DNA of 64,000 nucleotides from contig NZ_VAJL01000001.1 in assembly GCF_006175945.1 (NCBI RefSeq), forward strand, positions 1,178,001 through 1,242,000. The letters are read 5' to 3'. Below are positions 35,987 through 44,188 of the stretch, piece after piece. The notes below the pieces were generated by a model. The model saw nothing but the letters and a program-made list of their open reading frames with translations, did no database searches and had not been told where the DNA came from. Each line of letters begins with the position of its first letter. Position 1 is the stretch's first letter. The stretch is from Chryseobacterium mulctrae. GTDB taxonomy: Bacteria; Bacteroidota; Bacteroidia; Flavobacteriales; Weeksellaceae. Position numbers and translations under genes: made by a program.

Positions 35987-36082
35987 AATCGTCAAATTTT
36001 AAACTAATTTATGAAAGATGTAATAAAAAATACTGGAGAATCGTCTATTTTTTTGCCGATTACACAAAATTATAGCAATAAA

Positions 36083-36106
36083 AAAGCACCTCATGAGAGA
36101 TGCTTT
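36083..36106 (-). terminator. Hairpin terminator of the M1 peptidase gene
   Basis: The stem AAAGCACCTC/GAGATGCTTT is the same as that after the HMG-CoA synthase gene, and lies about 20 bases past the stop. Confidence 0.75.
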
Positions 36107-36127
36107 AGTTATGATATAGATATTTAT

Positions 36128-38638
36128 CTATTTAAAATTTTCAATCGCTTTATTGATTGCATCAATTTGCGGATTGATGCTTGATGCTTTTTGAGGATTC
36201 TGCTTAAGAAGTTCCATTTTCTTATTCAAACCGTCTTTCAGCATTTGAGTAATCATCATTTTTACCTGCGGATTATCTCCCATTTGTCCTTTTGCCTGAC
36301 CTAAAATTTTTGTAATACTTTCTGTAGCCTTTAAATTATCTGAAGACATGATCCAGTTATAGCCTTCTTCAGCCACCTTTCCCAATTCAGGATCCTGGAA
36401 TTTCACAAAAGGATAAAATGCTGCGATCGAAGCAATATTTGCCATCTGAGAAGTCACTTTATTTTTAACCACGACAGGCAATAGCTGAGTAAGCATTTCT
36501 TCAGAAGCACCATCCAGTTCAATTTTATCAGCTAAACCATTTACTTTTGAAGGGTCAACTGCAATAATTGCTGCCAAAGAGTTTACTTTTACAGAATTGG
36601 AAACCGCATTTACACCTTTTTCAAAAATCGGAACATATTTCTTGTCTTTCGTTTTCGCCAAAGCCGCAATTGCAACACCCTGAACCAAAGTTTTAGGATC
36701 ATTTGACGCCAGCTTTTCAACATCGCTTCCCAAAGCTTTCATCTGCTCAGAATTACTCAGATCCATCAGTTCCAAAGCCTTCATTCTGATTCTAAAGAAA
36801 GGATCTTTTATCGCTGCTGCCAATAATTTTGTTGCAGCAGGGTTTTTACCAACCTGATCTTTTATTGCATTTAAAGCAATGTATTTACTTTTAAATTCTT
36901 TAGAATTGGTAAACTGCAAGAAATTCTGTTCCGGAGTTTTAGATTCAGTAACATCAGCTACCAAAACTCCGTCTGCATTGATGTTAATTAAATCCGGATT
37001 TTTAGACGAATCGAATGTAAATGTATTTTTTGCAGTCGCATTCGCCCAAACATTATATCTTTTTGGTTTACCATTATCATAAACATCAATCGCTAAAGGA
37101 AATTCAAAAGGTAAATCCTGAGATTGATTCAAAGTAACCGTAACTTGTTTTTTTACAGGCTCAAAAGTATAGGTGTAATTTAATTTGGGGTTTCCACTTC
37201 CGAAATACCACTGATTGAAGAACCAGTTTAAATCTTTACCTGAAACTTTTTCAAAAGATAATCTCAACTGATGTGCTTCAGCATTTTTGTATTCATTGGT
37301 TTTCAGATAATCTGTAACTCCTGCGAAAAAGGCATCATCACCAAGATAGTTTCTCAACATATGAAGAATTCCGCCTCCTTTCTGATAGGTTACCAAATCG
37401 AAAACATCTTCACGAGAACTGTAATCAAATCTTACTAAATCTTTTTTGAAATCTGAAGGATTGTGAATATAATGATTCACATCTTCCATTTGATGATAAT
37501 CTGCCTGGTCTTTTCCGTATTTGTACTCGTTCCAAAGATATTCTGAATAGTTCGCGAAAGATTCATTAACCGTAAGATTACTCCAGCTTTCTGCGGTAAC
37601 CAAATCTCCAAACCAGTGGTGAAATAATTCATGTGCGATGGTATCTTCCCATTTGTTCTCATCGATTAACTGTCCCGGTTTTTGAAGAATATCACTTCCG
37701 TGAAGTGTTGCTGTCGTATTTTCCATAGCTCCGGAAACGTAATCTCTACCAGAAATTTGAGCATATTTTGCCCAAGGATAATCGTAACCTAATTTTTTAG
37801 AGAAAAAATCGATCATTTCCGGTGTGTTTCCGTAAATCTGCTTTGCATACGGTTCGTATGCTTTTTCGATATAATAATCTACAGGAATATTTTTCCATTT
37901 GTCTTTTACAACAGCATAATCACCAACTCCCATAAAGAAAAGGTAGGTAGAATGTCTTTTATCCATCACCCAATGATCGGTTCTTAAATCATTGGATTCT
38001 TTTTTTGATTCTTTTAAAATTCCGTTAGAAAGAGTAACGTATTTATCAGGAACCGTCATGAAGATTTCCTGAGTGGTCTTCTGATTCGGTTTATCAATTG
38101 TTGGAAACCAAGCTGAAGAAGATTCAGTTTCACCCTGAGTCCAGATTTGCGTTGGTTTATCAGCTTCTTTACCTTGAGCATTGATGAAATAAAGACCTTT
38201 TGCATCGTTGATTGCTGCACTTCCCTCTTGTTTCACTTCATTCGGACGGGAAGTGTATTTGATGTAAACCGTATAATCCTGATTTCTTGTATACGTTTTA
38301 TCTAAATTTATCTTTAAAACATCATTTTTATAATCATATTTTAAAGGAGATTTTTTGCCGTTATTATCTAAAGCCACTTCATGAATCAACATTCCTTTTG
38401 CATCAAGCGTCAATTCATTAGAAGGATAAAAATACGGAGAAGCTGTTAACCATTCTTCACCATTCATCTGCTCTTTTTGATAATCAAAATTGACTTTAAG
38501 TTTGGTATGTTTAAGCTCTGTAACCTTTGTATGTGTTGCTCTGTAGACTTTTTCTCTTCCCGAAGTTTCTGTTTGTGCAGATACATTTGCGGAGAATAAA
38601 ACTCCCAGTATTGCGATAGATAAAATGGCTTTTCTCAT
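36128..38638 (-). CDS. M1 family aminopeptidase, exported
   Basis: The 836-residue zinc protease has a signal peptide (cleavage after VSA, about residue 21), so it acts in the periplasm or outside. The M1 hallmarks are GAMEN at 303-307, HELFHHW with zinc ligands H336 and H340, and the third ligand E359 in TVNESFANY. An N-terminal beta-saddle domain precedes, and the C-terminal part, from about 575, is a helical repeat domain with KSIALN-like HEAT spacing. It should remove N-terminal residues from peptides for nutrition. A small unrelated gene lies upstream on the same strand. Confidence 0.93.
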   Translation of the reverse strand: MRKAILSIAILGVLFSANVSAQTETSGREKVYRATHTKVTELKHTKLKVNFDYQKEQMNGEEWLTASPYFYPSNELTLDAKGMLIHEVALDNNGKKSPLKYDYKNDVLKINLDKTYTRNQDYTVYIKYTSRPNEVKQEGSAAINDAKGLYFINAQGKEADKPTQIWTQGETESSSAWFPTIDKPNQKTTQEIFMTVPDKYVTLSNGILKESKKESNDLRTDHWVMDKRHSTYLFFMGVGDYAVVKDKWKNIPVDYYIEKAYEPYAKQIYGNTPEMIDFFSKKLGYDYPWAKYAQISGRDYVSGAMENTTATLHGSDILQKPGQLIDENKWEDTIAHELFHHWFGDLVTAESWSNLTVNESFANYSEYLWNEYKYGKDQADYHQMEDVNHYIHNPSDFKKDLVRFDYSSREDVFDLVTYQKGGGILHMLRNYLGDDAFFAGVTDYLKTNEYKNAEAHQLRLSFEKVSGKDLNWFFNQWYFGSGNPKLNYTYTFEPVKKQVTVTLNQSQDLPFEFPLAIDVYDNGKPKRYNVWANATAKNTFTFDSSKNPDLININADGVLVADVTESKTPEQNFLQFTNSKEFKSKYIALNAIKDQVGKNPAATKLLAAAIKDPFFRIRMKALELMDLSNSEQMKALGSDVEKLASNDPKTLVQGVAIAALAKTKDKKYVPIFEKGVNAVSNSVKVNSLAAIIAVDPSKVNGLADKIELDGASEEMLTQLLPVVVKNKVTSQMANIASIAAFYPFVKFQDPELGKVAEEGYNWIMSSDNLKATESITKILGQAKGQMGDNPQVKMMITQMLKDGLNKKMELLKQNPQKASSINPQIDAINKAIENFK

Positions 38639-38667
38639 CCTTTTCTATATTATTATTTTTTTTTGAA

Positions 38668-38886
38668 TTATTTTTTAATCAGAATATCAAAAATATCGTT
38701 GACCAATGTTTCGTAATCACCTTTTTTCAACTGCTCTTTAGTTTTTGCAAACGCTTTTTTCAGTTCACTTTCCGGATTTTCGTCGTCGATAATTTCAATA
38801 TCATTAATTCCTTTCACCTGAAGTAAAAGTTCTTTCAATTTTTCAACATCCGTATTTTCTTCAATGGTGATTTTTAGTGATTTCAT
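38668..38886 (-). CDS. Small protein related to the neighbouring antitoxin
   Basis: This 72-residue acidic protein begins with LKITIEENTDVEKLKELLLQ followed by VKGINDIEI. The pattern is clearly related to the first 35 residues of the 111-residue protein at 39259-39594 (IKISLDEYADIPFIKKLLSQ then IKGINHIEI). Its C-terminal half (KKGDYETLVNDIFDIL) also matches the repeat unit of that protein. It has no toxin gene of its own downstream. It may be a spare or decoy antitoxin. No known family name was recognised. Confidence 0.65.
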   Translation of the reverse strand: MKSLKITIEENTDVEKLKELLLQVKGINDIEIIDDENPESELKKAFAKTKEQLKKGDYETLVNDIFDILIKK

Positions 38887-38926
38887 AAGTAATAAGTAGA
38901 TGTTTTGGCGTGAAAGTTACAAAAAA

Positions 38927-38947
38927 AGTGAAGTTCTGTACTTCACT
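38927..38947 (-). terminator. Hairpin terminator of the toxin gene
   Basis: AGTGAAG and CTTCACT pair around TTCTGTA, next to a run of A's on the plus strand. It lies between the toxin gene end and the 72-residue gene. Confidence 0.65.
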
Positions 38948-39262
38948 CTATCCTTTATTAAGGAGATTTTTTAATAATGAAGGATTCTTTTTATTAGCCC
39001 AAAACAGAAGTATTTTTATTGTCTGCTCAGATTCGAATTCAAAAAAAATAGTTACCTGCTTTTTTCCAATTAAAGCATAATGAATTTTACTGTCAAAAGT
39101 TTTGTAAACACGAGGTTTTATGATTCTATCATCTAACGAAGAAAGAAAAGCATAATAATCTTGAAGAAGAGAATCTAACTCTCTTTGAGTCCATTTATGT
39201 TTAAGAAAATCGGTAATTTCTTGGAGCGTCTCTTCTGCCAATTCGGTCAATAAAACCTTCAT
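38948..39262 (-). CDS. RelE/ParE-type toxin
   Basis: The 104-residue basic protein has the compact helix-hairpin plus beta-sheet layout of the RelE/ParE superfamily. It shows LTELAEETLQEITDFLKHKW at the start, SKIHYALIGKKQVTIFFEFE as central strands and IKILLFWANKKNP at the end. Such toxins cut ribosome-bound mRNA (RelE) or poison gyrase (ParE); which applies cannot be seen. Its ATG overlaps the stop of the upstream antitoxin-like gene by 4 bases (ATGA), the classic coupling of type II modules. Confidence 0.8.
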   Translation of the reverse strand: MKVLLTELAEETLQEITDFLKHKWTQRELDSLLQDYYAFLSSLDDRIIKPRVYKTFDSKIHYALIGKKQVTIFFEFESEQTIKILLFWANKKNPSLLKNLLNKG

Positions 39263-39594
39263 TTTTTGAAATATTGACTTAATAGCTCATCTGTAAGCTC
39301 CTTTACTTTTCCTTCTTTAGCTTGATGCAGACTTTCTTTTAATAATTGGTCAATAATAATTTCTTCTTTTTCTAAAAAAAAATCATCCGTAAGTTCCTGA
39401 TATTTTCCGTTTTTGTAATCATTTTCACTTTGTTCCATAACCTTTCCAAAATTTTCAGAATTTTCAATCTCTTCCCACGAATAAGTTTTATCATTTTCAG
39501 AAATCTCAATATGATTAATTCCTTTTATCTGAGACAAAAGTTTTTTAATGAAAGGAATATCTGCATATTCGTCTAAACTGATTTTAATTTCCAT
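39259..39594 (-). CDS. Putative antitoxin of the RelE/ParE module
   Basis: The 111-residue acidic protein precedes the toxin and overlaps it by 4 bases. The N-terminal third is a beta-alpha unit ending in IKGINHIEI. The C-terminal two thirds contain two similar helical units, NDYKNGKYQELTDDFF and HQAKEGKVKELTDELL, which may be two toxin-binding segments. There is no obvious ribbon-helix-helix or HTH motif, so autoregulation is not evident. The call rests on position and the paralog at 38668-38886. Confidence 0.65.
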   Translation of the reverse strand: MEIKISLDEYADIPFIKKLLSQIKGINHIEISENDKTYSWEEIENSENFGKVMEQSENDYKNGKYQELTDDFFLEKEEIIIDQLLKESLHQAKEGKVKELTDELLSQYFKK

Positions 39595-39639
39595 AATTTC
39601 AGGATTTTAATCAAAGTTAATGATTTTATTACTAAAAAA

Positions 39640-40434
39640 TTATATCGCAACAGGAGCTTTAATTCCCGGATGAGGATCATAATTTTCTAAAGTAAAATCC
39701 TCAAAATTAAAATCAAAAATATCTTTAATTTCAGGATTGAGTTTCATTGTTGGCAAAGGTCGTGTCTCTCTGGAAAGTTGTTTGTTAACCTGTTCAAAAT
39801 GATTATTGTAAATATGTACATCCCCAAAAGTATGTACATAATCACCAACTTCAAGACCTGTAACCTGCGCAACCATCATCAATAAAAGCGCATAACTTGC
39901 AATATTGAAAGGAACACCCAAGAAAACATCTGCACTTCTTTGGTACAATTGAAGCGACAATTTTCCATCTGCTACATAAAACTGAAATAAAGCATGGCAA
40001 GGCGCCAAAGCCATATTCGGAATTTCGGCAGCGTTCCATGCAGAGACAATTAACCTTCTGGAATCAGGATTTTTTTTAATTTGTTCGATGACATCAGAAA
40101 ACTGGTCAACTACTTTTCCGTCGGCTCCGCTCCAACTTCTCCATTGCGCGCCGTAAACAGGACCTAAATCTCCGTTTTCATCGGCCCATTCATTCCAAAT
40201 AGAAACTCCGTTGTCGGTAAGATATTTGATATTGGTATCTCCTTTTATGAACCAAAGCAATTCATAGATAATAGATTTCAAATGAACCTTTTTGGTCGTA
40301 ACCAAAGGAAATCCTTTTGATAAGTCGTAACGCAACTGATATCCAAAAACACTATGTGTTCCTGTTCCTGTTCTGTCGGTTTTATCGGTTCCGTTATCTA
40401 AAATATGCTGAAGTAAATCGAGGTAGTTTTGCAT
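39640..40434 (-). CDS. thyA: Thymidylate synthase
   Basis: This 264-residue enzyme methylates dUMP to dTMP with methylenetetrahydrofolate; the length equals that of E. coli ThyA. The catalytic cysteine is C146 in [24 protein letters not shown] (21-31), GPVYGAQWR (91-99) and [20 protein letters not shown] complete the active site. The C-terminus ends IKAPVAI, the conserved closing segment. A -7 element lies about 18 bases before the ATG. Confidence 0.98.
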   Translation of the reverse strand: MQNYLDLLQHILDNGTDKTDRTGTGTHSVFGYQLRYDLSKGFPLVTTKKVHLKSIIYELLWFIKGDTNIKYLTDNGVSIWNEWADENGDLGPVYGAQWRSWSGADGKVVDQFSDVIEQIKKNPDSRRLIVSAWNAAEIPNMALAPCHALFQFYVADGKLSLQLYQRSADVFLGVPFNIASYALLLMMVAQVTGLEVGDYVHTFGDVHIYNNHFEQVNKQLSRETRPLPTMKLNPEIKDIFDFNFEDFTLENYDPHPGIKAPVAI

Positions 40435-40451
40435 TGCGAAAAATTATCCCT

Positions 40452-40459
40452 CAAATTTA
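40452..40459 (-). promoter_or_regulatory. Candidate -7 promoter element for thyA
   Basis: The minus strand reads TAAATTTG followed by AG, the same string as upstream of cbpA. Confidence 0.45.
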
Positions 40460-40538
40460 GAAAAAACTAAGTTTAAAATCTTCATTTCAAAACTAAAGTT
40501 ATCCATATCAATACGATTTCAATTTTCTATCAAAAAAA

Positions 40539-40562
40539 AGCATTCACAAAAAATGAATGCTT
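40539..40562 (-). terminator. Hairpin terminator of the SDR gene
   Basis: AAGCATTCA and TGAATGCTT pair around CAAAAAA, with an A-run on the plus strand to the left. It lies about 22 bases past the SDR stop. Confidence 0.8.
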
Positions 40563-40584
40563 CTATAAATTTATTTTTAAGGAA

Positions 40585-41334
40585 TTAAACTGCTGTATAA
40601 CCTCCATCAACCAAATAATAGCCTCCCGTCATAAATGATGATTTATCAGAACTTAAGAAAAGAACCAGTTCTGCAACTTCTTCAGACTTTCCTAATCTTC
40701 CCATCGGATGTTTTGCAATCAATGCTTTTTTATGTTCTTCGTCCAATTGATTCAAAAGAGGAGTATCAATATAACCTGGTCCAACTGCATTACAACGAAT
40801 ATTTTTCTGACCATATTCTGCTCCGATATTTTTTGTCAAACCCACAACAGCATGTTTAGTAGAAGTATAAGCTGATGATAATGGAGCCGCAACTGTTCCG
40901 TGAATCGATGCGATGTTTACAATAACACCACCTCCATTTTTTTCCATTTGCGTCAATTCGTATTTACAACCGTAGAAAACGCCATCGAGATTAATATCAA
41001 TCACTTTTTTCCATCCATCAAGACTGTAATCTCCCGTTTGGTTTGCTTCACCGCCAATTCCGGCATTGTTACAAGCAATATCTAATCTTCCGTAAGTATC
41101 AACGGTTGCTTTTACCAAAGCTTCCACCTGTTCAGGATTTGAAGTATCTGCTTTTACGAAACTTGCTTCACCGCCTTCTGACTTTATCTGTTCAACGGCA
41201 GATTTCCCATGCTCTTCATTGATGTCTGAAACGATAACTTTTGCTCCTTCTTGAGCGTATAATTTTGCGATAGCAAGTCCAATTCCTGAACCTGCGCCAG
41301 TAACCAATGCTACTTTATTATTTAAAATTTTCAT
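40585..41334 (-). CDS. SDR family oxidoreductase
   Basis: The 249-residue classical short-chain dehydrogenase has the NAD(P)-binding TGAGSGIG (about 12-19), CNNAGIGG (about 88-95), the serine of IASIHG and the YTSTK catalytic tyrosine and lysine (about 155-159). An aspartate after the second strand (VSDINE) favours NAD over NADP. Close forms are annotated as glucose 1-dehydrogenases or general alcohol dehydrogenases; the substrate is not certain. It is a single gene with a terminator. Confidence 0.88.
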   Translation of the reverse strand: MKILNNKVALVTGAGSGIGLAIAKLYAQEGAKVIVSDINEEHGKSAVEQIKSEGGEASFVKADTSNPEQVEALVKATVDTYGRLDIACNNAGIGGEANQTGDYSLDGWKKVIDINLDGVFYGCKYELTQMEKNGGGVIVNIASIHGTVAAPLSSAYTSTKHAVVGLTKNIGAEYGQKNIRCNAVGPGYIDTPLLNQLDEEHKKALIAKHPMGRLGKSEEVAELVLFLSSDKSSFMTGGYYLVDGGYTAV

Positions 41335-41452
41335 AATAAATGATATTTAATTATGATAATAAATCAACAAAAATTATGCAAAGAGAGGTTTTTAAAAGTT
41401 AATAAATTCATAAATGTTTCTTTTTGAATCAATGATGTTTTCAAACTTAAAA

Positions 41453-41893
41453 CTACTGAATATCAATAATTTTCTGATTCATCGTATTGAGCGAAAAAGA
41501 ATCGCTTTCCTGTTTTCCATTCATTGCTTTTGCTAAAGGAGATTCCGGAGAAATACAGATAATTTTTTGATTTTCAAAAGTAATTTCACCCAAAGAAACC
41601 GAAATAAAAAACAAACCTTTTTCAGTTTTTACAACCGCTCCTTTTTCTGCTTTTTCAGACTGTTTTGGAAGTATCGTTTTCAGAAAATCCTGTTGCTTCA
41701 AAACTTCATTTAATTGAATCTGAAGATTATTGATTTCCTGCTGAAGCATTTCTCTTCCTGTTTCATATTTATCTCCCATTGAACTTTTCGTATCGTTGCT
41801 TGATGCACGAGTTTCAGAAATCAGCTTCTCGAAGTTGTTGATTTTTTCGGAGAGTTTTAATTTAACAATATTGATAAGTGAAGATTTGTTCAT
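41453..41893 (-). CDS. GreA/GreB-like transcript-cleavage factor homolog
   Basis: The 146-residue protein has an N-terminal helical hairpin (about 1-75, with LISETRASSNDTKSSMGDKY and MLQQEINNLQIQLNEV) and a C-terminal globular domain with the GreA-like end SPESPLAKAMNGKQESDSF. The tip of the coiled coil differs from true GreA, which carries acidic residues there. It may bind the RNA polymerase secondary channel but need not stimulate cleavage. Similar Bacteroidota proteins are sometimes wrongly labelled 3-oxoacyl-ACP synthase. Confidence 0.7.
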   Translation of the reverse strand: MNKSSLINIVKLKLSEKINNFEKLISETRASSNDTKSSMGDKYETGREMLQQEINNLQIQLNEVLKQQDFLKTILPKQSEKAEKGAVVKTEKGLFFISVSLGEITFENQKIICISPESPLAKAMNGKQESDSFSLNTMNQKIIDIQ

Positions 41894-41904
41894 ATTAAAT
41901 TTTG

Positions 41905-41950
41905 GCTAAAGCCTTTTCTTTAATTCATTAAAAAACGGGCTAAAGCCCGC
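41905..41950. repeat. GGCTAAAGCC palindrome pair
   Basis: GGCTAAAGCC at 41905-41914 and CGGGCTAAAGCCCG at 41937-41950 share the same palindromic core. They lie in the spacer between the GH13 and GreA-like genes and look like a dispersed element. Confidence 0.6.
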
Positions 41951-42030
41951 TTCCATTATAATATATTTTTAAAGTTATGTATTTTGATTTAATCTTAAAA
42001 GAAAAACTTACATCATAACTTTATGCCAAT

Positions 42031-43311
42031 TTATTTTTCAAAAACAGCGTAATCAGAAACCTTAAAACTAAAGTTTTTACCGTTGTTGAAATCTCTTTTC
42101 GTACCATCAAAAATATTTTTAAAAGCTCCGGAAACATTTTCATCTTCAATGGTAAATTCTACATTTTCTTTTGAAAAATTAAGCACCACTAAAACTTCAT
42201 TCCATTTATTTTTTCTGATGTAAGCAAAAATTTTATCATTCGCAGAAGTATTTAAAAGATAGGTCACAACATTTGAATCACCACCTCTTAAAGCTGGGTT
42301 TGAAGATTTCAGATTCAATAAAGTTTTATAAAAATCAGCCATTTCGCAATGGTTCGTCCACTCAATTGGATCTTTTTCAAAAAATTCTAATCTTTTCAGA
42401 TTAGGAAGTTCCTGACCAGAATACAATAAAGGAATTCCGTTCCAAGTTGCTGAAAATATTGCCATTGGTTTGGTAATATCTCCATACTTTTCGTATTCTG
42501 TTCCGTTCCAGGAATTTTCATCGTGATTACTTGTAAACCAAGCTCTCATTGAAGAATCTCCGATTTGAGAATATTTTCTAAGCAAATCTACAAGTTCATG
42601 AATCGGTTGATTGTCTTTATAAAATTCGGCAGATTTGTGCATCCATTTCCAAGAATAGCTTGCATCAAAAACTTTTCCGTATTCCGGACTTTCCAATTCA
42701 TCAAACTCACCAATCCAGAAAAGAGGTTTTATTTTTTCTACTTCAGGTCTTGCTTCTTTCCAAAAATCTACCGTTACCCAAGAAGCCAAATCGCATCTGA
42801 AGCCATCAATATCGGTTTCTTCAATCCAGAATTTCATCGCATCAATCATCGCTTTCCTCATTTCCTGATTCTGATGATCAAGCTCAATAATATCATCCAT
42901 TCCGGAAGCCATTTTGAAATCATCATTTTCTTTCAGGTAAAATTCAGGATTCGTTTTTGTCCAAACATGATCCCAACCTGTATGATTGGCAACCCAGTCG
43001 ATAATTACTTTAAAACCTAACCGGTGCGCTTCATTCACCAAATGTTTGAAATCATCCATCGTTCCAAACTCTGGATTGATCGAAGTGTAATCTGACGCTG
43101 CATAAGGACTTCCGAGACTTCCCTTCTTATTTTTTTGAGCAATAGGAGTAATCGGCATGAACCATAAAGTTTTAACGCCCATATTTTTCAGACGTGGCAT
43201 TTCTTTTTCAAACGCTCTGAAAGTGCCTTCTTTAGTATATTGTCTTACGTTAACTTCATATATATTGGTGGTGTGTTTCCATTCCTGAGGTAAATCCATA
43301 TTCGTTTTCAT
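42031..43311 (-). CDS. GH13 alpha-amylase family enzyme, intracellular
   Basis: The 426-residue protein has the GH13 barrel and no signal peptide. It shows VIIDWVANHTG (about 102-112), the nucleophile D174 in GFRCDLASW, the acid/base E202 in WIGEFDE and the transition-state aspartate in SNHDENSW (about 263-270). A C-terminal beta domain follows from about 340. It should hydrolyse or rearrange alpha-1,4-glucans or malto-oligosaccharides in the cytoplasm, for example in glycogen turnover. An in-frame ATG at 43299 is an alternative start. It is a single gene with a -7 element upstream. Confidence 0.9.
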   Translation of the reverse strand: MKTNMDLPQEWKHTTNIYEVNVRQYTKEGTFRAFEKEMPRLKNMGVKTLWFMPITPIAQKNKKGSLGSPYAASDYTSINPEFGTMDDFKHLVNEAHRLGFKVIIDWVANHTGWDHVWTKTNPEFYLKENDDFKMASGMDDIIELDHQNQEMRKAMIDAMKFWIEETDIDGFRCDLASWVTVDFWKEARPEVEKIKPLFWIGEFDELESPEYGKVFDASYSWKWMHKSAEFYKDNQPIHELVDLLRKYSQIGDSSMRAWFTSNHDENSWNGTEYEKYGDITKPMAIFSATWNGIPLLYSGQELPNLKRLEFFEKDPIEWTNHCEMADFYKTLLNLKSSNPALRGGDSNVVTYLLNTSANDKIFAYIRKNKWNEVLVVLNFSKENVEFTIEDENVSGAFKNIFDGTKRDFNNGKNFSFKVSDYAVFEK

Positions 43312-43372
43312 TTTAAAAAATAAAGGAAACAGATGCTGTTTCGTACAATCAGTTTTTGACTGAAATTCTTTG

Positions 43373-43380
43373 CAAAAATA
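43373..43380 (-). promoter_or_regulatory. Candidate -7 promoter element for the GH13 gene
   Basis: The minus strand reads TATTTTTG followed by C, a match to TAnnTTTG about 60 bases before the ATG. Confidence 0.45.
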
Positions 43381-43416
43381 AGAAATTGAGTTTTAAAATT
43401 TATTTGAAACAAAAAA

Positions 43417-43436
43417 CCCTGAATTTTACTTCAGGG
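43417..43436 (-). terminator. Hairpin terminator of the pRiA4b gene
   Basis: CCCTGAA and TTCAGGG pair around TTTTAC, with AAAAAA to the left. It lies about 15 bases beyond the stop of the pRiA4b ORF-3 gene. Confidence 0.75.
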
Positions 43437-43450
43437 CTATATTTTAATTT

Positions 43451-44056
43451 CTATCTTTCGTTGTCATCGTCTTCATCATCGAAAACATCATCATTATAGT
43501 CATCTTCTTCTTCATCATCATCAAAACTATCGTCATCTTCATCTGCAAAGTTATTGCTTCCACCTCCGAAATCATCATCAAAATTAAAATCGTCATCCAT
43601 TAAAGGCATTGCCGATTTTTTATTTTTTGATCCTGCAGCGCTTTTATTTTTGCTTGGAGCTTTTAAAGGAGCGTTTCCGAATCTGTATGCAGTAAGTGGA
43701 TAATTTACACCTTTTGTTTCTTCTACCACTTCTACAAGTTCGCAGAAAAATTCCCAAAGATCAAGTAATCCATACTGGAACTGTGCTTTGTCTCCTGCTG
43801 ACTCAAATGCTTCATCGATGTACACATCTGACATAATCTCGCCATCACCATCATCACTCATATCTTCAAGTGGAACGCTTTTTACAACAGTACCATCTTC
43901 TTCGAGAAGATTAAAAGTAGACAGCTCATCTCCACTAAGATTGAATGCACTTTTAATTCCCAAATGTAAGTTCCAGAGTGTTTGTTTTCCTTTGATTTCT
44001 ACATCGCGGAAAATGTCTTCTTTCGTATCTAATATTACACGGATTTTGTAAACCAT
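43451..44056 (-). CDS. Plasmid pRiA4b ORF-3-like protein with acidic tail
   Basis: The 201-residue protein starts with the pRiA4b ORF-3 domain (about 1-130): KIRVILDTKEDIFRDVEI, LHLGIKSAFNL and FQYGLLDLWEFFCELVEV. After a basic linker (APSKNKSAAGSKNKKSA) the last 50 residues are almost all Asp and Glu with a few Asn and Phe, a disordered tail. The domain is widespread in bacteria, sometimes as transposon passengers, but its action is unknown. The tail may mimic nucleic acid or store charge; this is speculation. The gene stands alone. Confidence 0.78.
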   Translation of the reverse strand: MVYKIRVILDTKEDIFRDVEIKGKQTLWNLHLGIKSAFNLSGDELSTFNLLEEDGTVVKSVPLEDMSDDGDGEIMSDVYIDEAFESAGDKAQFQYGLLDLWEFFCELVEVVEETKGVNYPLTAYRFGNAPLKAPSKNKSAAGSKNKKSAMPLMDDDFNFDDDFGGGSNNFADEDDDSFDDDEEEDDYNDDVFDDEDDDNER

Positions 44057-44188
44057 ATCAGTATTTCAATTACTTTTTGCCTTTATTTATTATGATAAAT
44101 TCTTGATGCAAATATATAATAAATGAGATTTTACAAAAAATATTTAATAATTTTTTAGAAACTTTTTTTTTCTTACATTTCGCCAAAA

